In this document: positions 1 through 5,300 of the stretch, one piece after another
Numbering within the stretch: the first letter of the stretch is position 1
How the letters are laid out: each line of letters begins with the position of its first letter
Notes under the pieces: generated by a model
Database searches by the model: none
What the model saw: the letters and a program-made list of their open reading frames with translations, nothing else
What the model was told of the DNA's origin: nothing
Position numbers and translations under genes: made by a program
Assembly (NCBI GenBank): GCA_015486895.1
Contig: WFQT01000229.1
Coordinates: 1 to 5,398 of the forward strand
DNA: 5,398 nt
Direction: 5' to 3'
DNA from: Anaerolineae bacterium
GTDB taxonomy: Bacteria > Chloroflexota > Anaerolineae > JAADDB01

Positions 1-18
1 CCATTGAGCTACGCCCGC
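1..18 (-). tRNA. partial tRNA, 5' end only, probably tRNA-Gly
   Basis: The minus strand from position 18 down to 1 reads as the 5' end of a tRNA. It has a seven-base acceptor strand GCGGGCG, then TA at positions 8-9, a GCTC D-stem strand, and a D-loop beginning AATGG. The remainder, including the anticodon, lies outside the window, so identity is inferred only from the acceptor and D-arm, which look like bacterial tRNA-Gly. It starts four bases after the CCA end of tRNA-Pro on the same strand, so the two are almost certainly one transcript. Confidence 0.7.
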
Positions 19-22
19 ATCC

Positions 23-99
<77 letters not shown>

Positions 100-111
100 C
101 TACCAATTTGC

Positions 112-139
112 AGTATATGCGGAATAGAAGAAAAGTCAA
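112..139 (-). promoter_or_regulatory. sigma-70-type promoter of the tRNA operon
   Basis: On the minus strand, TTGACT (139-134) and TATACT (117-112) are separated by 16 bases. Each differs from the housekeeping consensus at one position. Initiation about seven bases further on would leave a leader of only some six bases before the mature tRNA-Pro 5' end at 99, typical of stable-RNA promoters. It drives tRNA-Pro and the following partial tRNA. Confidence 0.8.
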
Positions 140-149
140 GTGCGCTTCA

Positions 150-184
150 GGGCGTGTCACCATGCCCACAGCCCGTATTCCGGG
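150..184. other. two adjacent small hairpins upstream of the tRNA promoter
   Basis: GGGCGTG (150-156) can pair with CATGCCC (161-167) around the loop TCAC, with one G-U pair if transcribed on the plus strand. Four bases later CCCG (172-175) pairs with CGGG (181-184) around TATTC. No T-run follows on either strand, so a terminator is not supported. They lie just upstream of the tRNA -35 box and could equally be a protein site or chance. Confidence 0.25.
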
Positions 185-215
185 ATAATGACTTATTAGA
201 CCGGCAAATGAACCA

Positions 216-243
216 TTGACAGGCGTAACACCTTTAGTATACC
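216..243 (+). promoter_or_regulatory. candidate plus-strand promoter
   Basis: A perfect -35 hexamer TTGACA (216-221) is followed after 16 bases by TATACC (238-243), which matches four of six -10 positions. It points toward the histidine kinase about 330 bases downstream, so it would give a long leader or a short separate RNA. The -10 is weak and there is no other support. Confidence 0.35.
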
Positions 244-278
244 AGTGGAATTCTTGTCTAAAGTGCCAGAAAATGAAC

Positions 279-303
279 CATAGATTACACGGATTAGATA
301 AAC
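279..303. repeat. short 9-bp-period repeat array (WTCNGYG family), copy 1
   Basis: GATTA recurs at 283 and 292, nine bases apart, inside CATAGATTACACGGATTAGA (279-298). On the reverse strand it reads AATCCGTGT then AATCTATGG. This is the same core (A/T)TCNGYG with 9-10 base period seen at 2355-2384, 2491-2517, 5113-5136, 5156-5185 and 5271-5300. It lies in the gene-free stretch between the tRNA promoter and the kinase. Confidence 0.5.
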
Positions 304-453
304 TAAAAATCAGTGAGTGACTTTTTTGGTTCTGGCTCATCCAGGCTATGATATACAGGTGGGCCTAAAGGGAAATTGACTTGCCATGACACAGAGAGGA
401 TGTCCCAGACTCGTGATGCTCTCTTCACTGCCATCGTCTCTTTACCCAGAATA

Positions 454-462
454 TGCTATAAT
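454..462 (+). promoter_or_regulatory. extended -10 promoter element for the histidine kinase
   Basis: TGCTATAAT (454-462) is a perfect extended -10 (TGnTATAAT). No good -35 lies 16-18 bases upstream, which is acceptable for extended -10 promoters. Initiation near 469 would give a leader of about 105 bases to the TTG at 573, or 165 to the TTG at 633. It is the best candidate for driving the kinase. Confidence 0.5.
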
Positions 463-502
463 GCAAAGCAGTGTCTTCTCCTCTTGCCCGGGAGGGAACA
501 TT

Positions 503-555
503 GGTTGGGGATAGAGGCATCAGGGCCAACGGCTGTTAGCCAGCAGGTGCCAACC
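503..555 (+). other. possible folded 5' leader of the kinase mRNA
   Basis: GGTTGG (503-508) is complementary to CCAACC (550-555), and between them GGCT (531-534) pairs with AGCC (538-541) around GTT. This could form a two-level stem just ahead of the first start codon at 573, within the leader predicted from the promoter at 454-462. I do not recognise a riboswitch class. Confidence 0.25.
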
Positions 556-572
556 GCCATAACTCAGGCCTA

Positions 573-2234
573 TTGAGAAAACCCCAAAACACGACATCAT
601 TTCCGGCGACAGGATCGCCAACAGGAGGAGCGTTGTACGAGCTTTTAGATTTCCGGCAAATTCAACTGCGACAACGGGAATATCTCCTGAAAATCAGCCG
701 GTTATTGACTTCCAACTTAGAGCTCTCCGCAGTCCTAGATATCATTTTGCGTAGTGCGGTAGATCTGACAGAAGGGCACATCGGCTTGCTGGCCTTAGTG
801 GAAACAGACGGCCAGCTTCACATAAAGGCTCGCTATGGCGTCTCCGACGAGCTATTGCCGCACTTTCAGCCCCTCTTAGAGCTGTGGCCGACCCGTTCCG
901 ACAGCGAGCAATTAGCGCCACCAGGTTTAGAAGAAAAACTAAGCGAAGTAGCCAGTGCTACAGGCCTTCCACTCCAACAAGTCGTTGCTGTGCCACTTAT
1001 CAGCGAAAAAGAGTTGCTAGGCGTCATCTACGTGCTCCGGGGGCGTGGCCTTCATTTTCAAGCTAACACCGTCCAGCTCATCGCCAGTTTTGCCGACCAA
1101 GCAGCCATCGCCGTCCGCAATGCCCGTCTCTACCAAGCTCTAACGCGTGATAATGTACAGTTAGAAGGTATCATTAACAACATCACCGACGGCATTATGA
1201 TCTTAGACCCAGGGTGGAAAGTGGTACGCATGAACCGGGCGCTATCCATCATTACCGGCTGGACGCCAGAGGAAGCGAAAGGACACCATTGTGGTGCCGT
1301 CCTTCACCTGCAATCTCCCCGGGGACATGACTTTTGCAGCGATCGCAATCCTCCCCCCACCCTGCAAAAGAGCCAACAAGTGGAAGGAACCATCGTTCTT
1401 TCTAGCCAACCTCGGAGAACTGTAGTGATCACGTTCACCCCCCTTTTCGACGAGCAAGGCAATCTGCTGAATATTTTACTGGATGCTAATGACATTACGC
1501 GCTTCCGGGAAGCGGAAGAAATGCAATCTACATTCATTTCCGTGATCTCCCATGAACTGAAAACGCCAGTAGCTCTCATCAAAGGTTATGCCGACACTTT
1601 GCGCCGGGAGGATGTCACCTGGGACACGGATACAATCCGTGAAGGAATGGCTATCATTGAGGAAGAAGCAGATCGTCTGACACATATGATCGATGACTTG
1701 TTAGACGCTTCTCGCATTCAAGCCGGAGGATTGCGACTGGATTTAGAGAAAGTTGACGTCATTGCCCTGGCCAAACGTGTGGTGGAAGCCTTCCGGACCC
1801 AGACAGAAGCACACGAATTTGTACTCGATTTTCCACCCCAAATGCCAGCCGCATGGGCTGATGAACGGCGGGTGTATCAAATCATGAGCAACCTGTTAAA
1901 CAATGCTATCAAATATTCCCCCGGCGGGGGTACCATCCGGGTCGGCGGCTGGGCCAGCAACTACAATCTCACTATCTACGTGGCCGACCAAGGGATCGGA
2001 ATCCCAGAGTCAGAACAAGGGATGCTATTCCGTCGTTTTTACCGAGTAGATTCTTCATCGCGACGAAAGACACCAGGCACCGGCCTAGGCCTGTACTTAA
2101 GCCAGGCACTAGTAGAAGCCCAGGGCGGCCGCATTTGGGTACATAGTAAGCCGGGTGAGGGAAGCACATTCTTCTTCACCCTACCGTTAGCAACACAGAG
2201 TCATCACGAGCCGACGGCACAGAACAGCGAGTGA
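573..2234 (+). CDS. soluble hybrid-sensor histidine kinase, GAF-PAS-HisKA-HATPase_c
   Basis: A 553-residue sensor kinase without visible membrane segments or signal peptide, so it should sense a cytoplasmic signal. It has no receiver domain despite the two sensor modules. A GAF domain spans roughly 38-187. A PAS domain spans about 195-310, with Cys240 and Cys255 and several His between 238 and 252. HisKA spans about 315-382 with SHELKTP, His327 being the phosphoacceptor. HATPase_c runs from about 430 to 540: N-box SNLLNNAIKYSP (439-450), G1 DQGIGIP (472-478), F-box LFRRFY (485-490) and G2 GTGLGL (502-507). All catalytic boxes look intact. Its likely partner is the OmpR-type regulator 345 bases downstream. 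Coordinates take the longest frame, from a TTG; an in-frame TAG at 537 limits extension. The TTG at 633 (residue 21) has a better ribosome binding site and may be the true start. The signal is unknown. Confidence 0.95.
   Translation: MRKPQNTTSFPATGSPTGGALYELLDFRQIQLRQREYLLKISRLLTSNLELSAVLDIILRSAVDLTEGHIGLLALVETDGQLHIKARYGVSDELLPHFQPLLELWPTRSDSEQLAPPGLEEKLSEVASATGLPLQQVVAVPLISEKELLGVIYVLRGRGLHFQANTVQLIASFADQAAIAVRNARLYQALTRDNVQLEGIINNITDGIMILDPGWKVVRMNRALSIITGWTPEEAKGHHCGAVLHLQSPRGHDFCSDRNPPPTLQKSQQVEGTIVLSSQPRRTVVITFTPLFDEQGNLLNILLDANDITRFREAEEMQSTFISVISHELKTPVALIKGYADTLRREDVTWDTDTIREGMAIIEEEADRLTHMIDDLLDASRIQAGGLRLDLEKVDVIALAKRVVEAFRTQTEAHEFVLDFPPQMPAAWADERRVYQIMSNLLNNAIKYSPGGGTIRVGGWASNYNLTIYVADQGIGIPESEQGMLFRRFYRVDSSSRRKTPGTGLGLYLSQALVEAQGGRIWVHSKPGEGSTFFFTLPLATQSHHEPTAQNSE
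623..628 (+). promoter_or_regulatory. ribosome binding site favouring a kinase start at 633
   Basis: A full AGGAGG lies four bases before an in-frame TTG at 633. The upstream TTG at 573 has only a weak AGG at 566-568. Residues 1-20 of the longer product are a Pro/Thr/Ser/Gly-rich stretch with no domain content. A 533-residue product starting at 633 is therefore plausible. The four-base spacing is slightly short, which leaves doubt. Confidence 0.5.
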
Positions 2235-2305
2235 AAACGCCCCCTATCCCCCAACCTTGGGGGGAGCAACACACCACCAGAATTGGGGGGCGAGGGGCTA
2301 TTTTC
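2233..2305. terminator. G/C-rich dyad at the kinase 3' end, terminator-like
   Basis: GAAAA, CCCCC and CCCCCAA (2233-2254) mirror TTGGGGGG, GAGGGG and TATTTTC (2283-2305), making an imperfect inverted repeat that begins inside the kinase stop codon. A tighter alternative hairpin, CCCCCAA (2248-2254) with TTGGGGG (2257-2263), competes for the left arm. The right arm ends in CTATTTTC, a short T-run, so partial termination or 3'-end protection of the kinase message is likely. A longer T-tract is absent. It could also be a copy of a dispersed REP-like element. Confidence 0.45.
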
Positions 2306-2317
2306 AAGGGAGTTATC

Positions 2318-2353
2318 ATGAGCCTATGGCACACCACAGCGAATGAAAATTAA
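2318..2353 (+). CDS. possible 11-codon leader ORF before the response regulator
   Basis: AAGGGAG (2306-2312) stands five bases before ATG 2318, which opens MSLWHTTANEN and stops at TAA 2351-2353. The ribosome binding site and spacing are as good as those of the real genes here. The 23 bases around this start resemble those around the regulator start at 2580 (18 of 23 identical). It may be a leader peptide, a relic of a duplicated regulator start, or chance. No run of a regulatory amino acid supports attenuation. Confidence 0.2.
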   Translation: MSLWHTTANEN

Positions 2354-2354
2354 G

Positions 2355-2384
2355 ATCAGCGTGTATCAGCGTTAATCAGCGTTC
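2355..2384 (+). repeat. 10-bp tandem array (WTCNGYG family), copy 2
   Basis: Three exact-period decamers: ATCAGCGTGT (2355-2364), ATCAGCGTTA (2365-2374) and ATCAGCGTTC (2375-2384). The first seven bases ATCAGCG are invariant in frame across the units. It lies in the kinase-regulator spacer, immediately after the stop codon of the 11-codon ORF. Confidence 0.75.
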
Positions 2385-2474
2385 TATTTTCAGAGTATCC
2401 GGTAAAAGTCAAATTGCCGGTTATGCGTTTTAAGAGCCTAAATTAGGGTATAGGAGACACCCGGCGCCAATGTT

Positions 2475-2486
2475 TATAAGCTTATA
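2475..2486. promoter_or_regulatory. 12-bp perfect palindrome, possible operator
   Basis: TATAAGCTTATA is perfectly self-complementary and lies about 94 bases before the regulator start. Its left half TATAAG resembles a -10, but no -35 sits at the right distance. A dimeric repressor site is possible. A single AT-rich palindrome of this size is not strong evidence. Confidence 0.25.
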
Positions 2487-2490
2487 GCCA

Positions 2491-2517
2491 ATCCGTGTTT
2501 TCCGTGCTATCGGTGAG
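2491..2517 (+). repeat. 9-bp-period array (WTCNGYG family), copy 3
   Basis: Units ATCCGTGTT (2491-2499), TTCCGTGCT (2500-2508) and ATCGGTGAG (2509-2517) share (A/T)TC(C/G)GTG at nine-base spacing. It is in the same orientation as copy 2 and ends about 50 bases before the regulator ribosome binding site. Confidence 0.6.
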
Positions 2518-2579
2518 CAAAAAACGCCGCGGCCTGACATCAAATTATAGCGTTTCATTCTATCTTCAAAGGAGTGATC

Positions 2580-3332
2580 ATGGACAAAAACAAATTTCGT
2601 AACCGGCTGATACTCATGGTGGATGACGAAAAAAGGATGCGTACATTCGTGCGCATGAACTTAGAAGTGGAAGGCTTTCGAGTCGTTGAGGCTGGAAACG
2701 GGCAGGAGGCAATAGACAAAGTACGAACTGAGTTGCCAGACCTCGTTGTTATGGACGTCGCTATGCCAGTCATGGATGGTTTCGAGGCACTAGAACAATT
2801 ACGAAAATTTTCCAACGTGCCGGTTATTTTACTAACAGTGAAAAGCGAAGAAATCGACCGTATATTAGGTTTAGACTTGGGAGCGGACGATTATATTACC
2901 AAACCGTTCAGCCCCCGGGAACTGGCCAGCCGCATCCGGGCGGTATTACGCCGGGTAGAGCTAAGCCGCACCATCAGTGAGAACAGAGCTGTAAAAGTCG
3001 ATGACTACCTGCAAATCGACTTCCCGCGCCATGAAGTCATTGTCGATGGCAAACGGATAAAGCTACGCCCCACCGAGCACCGGCTGCTCTACCATCTGGT
3101 GCAAAATGCCGGTTGGATTTTAAGCCACGAACAGATACTGAGCCGGGTTTGGGGCCCGGAATATCGCGATGAAAGTCACCTGCTCCGGCTCTACATAAAT
3201 TACCTACGCAAGAAAATTGAGCCAAACCTGGAACACCCGCGTTACATCTTAACCGAAAGAGGGGTCGGGTACCAATTCGTCAGCTTCAAGCACGACAACC
3301 AGGATGCCAACACGGAGCGACAAGAAAACTAA
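2580..3332 (+). CDS. OmpR/PhoB-family response regulator
   Basis: A 250-residue DNA-binding response regulator of normal family length. The receiver domain (about 10-126) has the acidic pair Asp15-Asp16, phosphoacceptor Asp59 in VVMDVAMPVMDG, Thr86 in LLTVKS and Lys108 in DYITKPFSPREL, so all switch residues are present. After a linker, a winged-helix DNA-binding domain (about 140-234) shows LRPTEHRLLYHLVQNAG, the recognition-helix region LLRLYINYLRKKIE and the wing TERGVGYQF; the C-terminal part recalls KdpE-like regulators. The tail is short and polar. ATG 2580 was chosen because AAAGGAG (2568-2574) stands five bases before it; the GTG at 2574 overlaps this site. It is probably the partner of the upstream kinase, although the 345-base spacer suggests an additional promoter or processing. 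The macro gene follows after 36 bases. Target genes are unknown. Confidence 0.97.
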   Translation: MDKNKFRNRLILMVDDEKRMRTFVRMNLEVEGFRVVEAGNGQEAIDKVRTELPDLVVMDVAMPVMDGFEALEQLRKFSNVPVILLTVKSEEIDRILGLDLGADDYITKPFSPRELASRIRAVLRRVELSRTISENRAVKVDDYLQIDFPRHEVIVDGKRIKLRPTEHRLLYHLVQNAGWILSHEQILSRVWGPEYRDESHLLRLYINYLRKKIEPNLEHPRYILTERGVGYQFVSFKHDNQDANTERQEN

Positions 3333-3368
3333 GGCCAACGCCGTTAAGAGAAGCAAAGGGGAGATTCC

Positions 3369-3944
3369 ATGAACCACGAATTGTATCGTCACCAGCTATC
3401 TAATGGACAAGAAGTAGTTATCGTGCAAGGTGACATCACAGCGGAGAGTGTGGATGCCATCGTTAATGCTGCCAATGGTCACCTGCGCCACGGCGGAGGC
3501 GTTGCCGGGGCCATTGTTCGTCGTGGTGGCTATTCAATCCAACAAGAAAGCGACGCCTGGGTGCGAGAACATGGACCTTTAGCCGTCGGAGAAGCAACAA
3601 TCACCAACGCGGGGGCACTGCCAAGCCACTATGTCATCCACACTGTGGGACCGGTTTACGGCAGCGGCGACGAGGACGCCAAGCTACGGCAGGCCGTGCG
3701 TAGCGCTTTGCAGTTAGCTGACGCCCGTGACCTGCATACCGTATCCCTGCCGGCTATCTCGTCCGGCATTTTCGGCTTTCCCAAAGAGCGTGCTGCGTTC
3801 CTCATCTTGGATGAAGTAGTCCGCTATTTAGAATCGAAAAAAGGGAGCTTGCAGGAGGTGCGCCTTTGCAATATAGATAGCTACACGGCCAAACTCTTCG
3901 TGGCCGCTGCCAAACAGAGATGGGAAAGTGTAAAAGACGGATGA
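3369..3944 (+). CDS. macro-domain ADP-ribose-binding protein (Af1521-like)
   Basis: A 191-residue stand-alone macro domain, a fold that binds ADP-ribose and often hydrolyses ADP-ribose esters from O-acetyl-ADP-ribose or mono-ADP-ribosylated protein or nucleic acid. Visible motifs are QGDIT (20-24, Asp22 for adenine contact), IVNAAN (31-36), HGGGVAGAI (41-49), the HTVGPVYG strand (91-98) and the phosphate-binding loop SSGIFGFP (131-138). The HGGGVA form, rather than the GGGGVDGAI of MacroD/YmdB enzymes, places it nearer the Af1521-like branch, so enzyme activity is likely but substrate is open. ATG 3369 has GGGGAG (3358-3363) five bases before it. The 36-base gap behind the response regulator implies co-transcription. 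No DarT-like toxin or ADP-ribosyltransferase is in view, so a toxin-antitoxin role is not supported. Confidence 0.96.
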   Translation: MNHELYRHQLSNGQEVVIVQGDITAESVDAIVNAANGHLRHGGGVAGAIVRRGGYSIQQESDAWVREHGPLAVGEATITNAGALPSHYVIHTVGPVYGSGDEDAKLRQAVRSALQLADARDLHTVSLPAISSGIFGFPKERAAFLILDEVVRYLESKKGSLQEVRLCNIDSYTAKLFVAAAKQRWESVKDG

Positions 3945-4011
3945 ACGAGCGTTATTAGCATGAATACAAAGCTAACTCTCATTCTCTAGACCACTACTCG
4001 CCCAAAACTAA

Positions 4012-4038
4012 GGGGGGCATTAGCTCAAAACTACCCCC
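4012..4038 (-). terminator. terminator-like hairpin between the convergent genes
   Basis: GGGGG (4013-4017) pairs with CCCCC (4034-4038), and TAG (4021-4023) with CTA (4031-4033), closing a CTCAAAA loop with a three-base bulge. On the minus strand the stem is followed by TTAGTTTTG, a short T-run, and lies about 25 bases past the stop codon of the ParB-fold gene, so it fits as its terminator. It may also stop plus-strand transcripts leaving the macro gene, but no T-run follows on that side. CAAAACTA occurs twice here (4003-4010, 4026-4033). Confidence 0.45.
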
Positions 4039-4062
4039 AGCCCCTTCTCCGCTATGTCCGAA

Positions 4063-5001
4063 CTATTGTGTTTTCTCAGCCCCGTCAGCCGGCGCACTTT
4101 CTCCTTGGTCCTGATGGCGTAACTGGTCAATGACTTTCTCCGCGTCTCGGGGGTGTGTAAATAGAGCAACCGCTTCACGTGGGGGAATATAGGAAAGATG
4201 ATATTGTCGTCGCAATTGTTCCCGGTGATTGTTGATCCAGAGGTACAGATCAGCTTCGGTGCGATTGGCGAAATGCTGCAGGATACCACTATGCCTGATT
4301 TCCTCCACCACCGGCCGATAAACGTTGTCATACCAACTGGTAACCGCCTCAGCATAAGGTATCTCCCGTTGCGCCTGTTGGCCCAAATAGTAACGGTGAA
4401 CACTAATATGTTCCAAGAGTTGGTGATAGCGCCCCGGCTCTGTAACCTGTATATCCGCCTCCGGTCGCAACATCTTAATGTTGGACTTATTCAGAAAGCG
4501 CGTCTCTCCTGCCTTCAGGAACAGTTCTCGCGGCGTGATATCGGGCTTTAAGTCTACCGGCACCGGCACATCGATAACATAAGCATCTATTTCCTTAAAG
4601 CCCAACGATCTGGCAACAGAGACTCGGTGGTTACCGTCCTTGACGAAATAGATATCCCCTAACTTGTATACCTCAATAGGTGGCCACCCTGCTGATTCAT
4701 ATAAAGCGCGGTTGACGCGGGTCCAGCGGTTTTGATCAACACTCTCCAATGGCAGAAAGGAGCGCGTAAAATCCTGATAACGCCCTACACTGCCCACGAT
4801 ATGATCTAAAGGGACCATCCGTGGTTCCCGCTCGGGACGCTCTTGATAGGTACCGAACATTTTTATCACTTCACCGTAAGCTAACAACTGTGTCGGTTTA
4901 CCTGTCAGAAAGCCAATTATTTTCTCGAAAAGTACACGGCCACGTTGACTCTGAAAGTTATTTTGTGCCTCGAATGCAGATTTTCTCAGTTGATTTCCCA
5001 T
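4063..5001 (-). CDS. ParB-fold (ParB/sulfiredoxin-like) protein with conserved C-terminal region
   Basis: A 312-residue cytoplasmic protein of unknown function. Residues about 65-145 look like a ParB/sulfiredoxin-type domain: a PLDHIVGSVGRYQDF entry, PPIEVYKLGDIYFV (107-120), then DGNHRVSVARSLG (122-134), which matches the GxHR box of ParB-like nucleotide-binding domains, ending IDAYVIDV. The second half (about 190-265) contains LLEHISVHRYYLG, YAEAVTSWYDNVYRPVVEEIR and RTEADLYLWINNHRE, which I recall, without certainty, as the DUF4032-type region. A ParA partner, helix-turn-helix and parS site are not seen, so chromosome partitioning is unlikely; a CTPase- or phosphotransfer-type activity is conceivable. 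ATG 5001 has AGAGG (5012-5008) six bases upstream. It is convergent with the macro gene and separated by 118 bases. No clear promoter was found for it. Confidence 0.9.
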   Translation of the reverse strand: MGNQLRKSAFEAQNNFQSQRGRVLFEKIIGFLTGKPTQLLAYGEVIKMFGTYQERPEREPRMVPLDHIVGSVGRYQDFTRSFLPLESVDQNRWTRVNRALYESAGWPPIEVYKLGDIYFVKDGNHRVSVARSLGFKEIDAYVIDVPVPVDLKPDITPRELFLKAGETRFLNKSNIKMLRPEADIQVTEPGRYHQLLEHISVHRYYLGQQAQREIPYAEAVTSWYDNVYRPVVEEIRHSGILQHFANRTEADLYLWINNHREQLRRQYHLSYIPPREAVALFTHPRDAEKVIDQLRHQDQGESAPADGAEKTQ

Positions 5002-5112
5002 GTTTAACCTCTGGGGAACTTGATATTTACTCCCTCTTGCTTATCCCTAATACTACTTACTGGATTCTGGCGAAAATGATGTTTTAGTCTCGATCAGGCT
5101 GTCTTTGCCACC

Positions 5113-5136
5113 GATTGCACGGATTAACACGGATTT
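5113..5136 (-). repeat. 10-bp-period array (WTCNGYG family), copy 4
   Basis: CACGGATT occurs twice (5118-5125 and 5128-5135), ten bases apart, preceded by GATTG. On the minus strand the units read AATCCGTG. It faces the oppositely oriented array at 5156-5185. ATTGCACGGATT (5114-5125) is complementary to AATCTGTGCAAT (5156-5167) except for one G-T position. Confidence 0.75.
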
Positions 5137-5155
5137 CCCCTTACTTTTCGACCCA

Positions 5156-5185
5156 AATCTGTGCAATTCTATGTTTTTCTGTGGC
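5156..5185 (+). repeat. 10-bp tandem array (WTCNGYG family), copy 5
   Basis: Three decamers at exact period, AATCTGTGCA (5156-5165), ATTCTATGTT (5166-5175) and TTTCTGTGGC (5176-5185), with TCTRTG in register. It is inverted relative to the neighbouring array at 5113-5136, and the pair could form a 12-bp stem with a 30-base loop. Confidence 0.7.
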
Positions 5186-5270
5186 TAAAGTAAAAACGCC
5201 AGAGTCCAGCTACTTATTTTAACGTACCTGAGAAGAAAAGGAAATTTCAGTGTCTGCTCCGAAAATGGCC

Positions 5271-5300
5271 ACAGAAAAGCTCAGAAAAGCACGGAAATCA
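5271..5300 (-). repeat. 10-bp tandem array (WTCNGYG family), copy 6
   Basis: Units ACAGAAAAGC (5271-5280), TCAGAAAAGC (5281-5290) and ACGGAAATCA (5291-5300) repeat at exactly ten bases. The reverse complement gives TTTCCGTGC and TTTTCTGAGC, the same core as the other arrays. Confidence 0.7.

Noticed and set aside
376..576. 66-codon plus-strand frame ending just before the kinase
   Set aside because: TTG start with a weak ribosome binding site, no recognisable product, and the extended -10 promoter of the kinase lies inside it. A small gene cannot be excluded but is not supported.
2238..2297. G-quadruplex
   Set aside because: G-runs at 2259-2264, 2285-2290 and 2294-2297 give only three separated runs on the plus strand with one long loop; duplex hairpins explain the pattern better.
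3369..3944. DarTG-type toxin-antitoxin antitoxin
   Set aside because: DarG antitoxins have a macro domain, but no DarT-like ADP-ribosyltransferase is adjacent and this protein lacks the extra C-terminal region of DarG.
4020..4403. 127-codon minus-strand frame overlapping the 3' part of the ParB-fold gene
   Set aside because: It lies in another frame of the same strand across a gene with clear conserved motifs, and the product resembles nothing I know.
4198..4551. 117-codon plus-strand frame opposite the ParB-fold gene
   Set aside because: Antisense shadow of a well-patterned coding region; no ribosome binding site or domain of its own.
4821..5087. 88-codon plus-strand frame across the 5' end of the ParB-fold gene
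   Set aside because: Overlaps the start and ribosome binding site of the minus-strand gene and has no domain signal.
279..5300. CRISPR array
   Set aside because: The repeated units are 9-10 bases with 2-3 copies per array and no spacers, which does not fit CRISPR repeats of about 24-37 bases with regular spacers.
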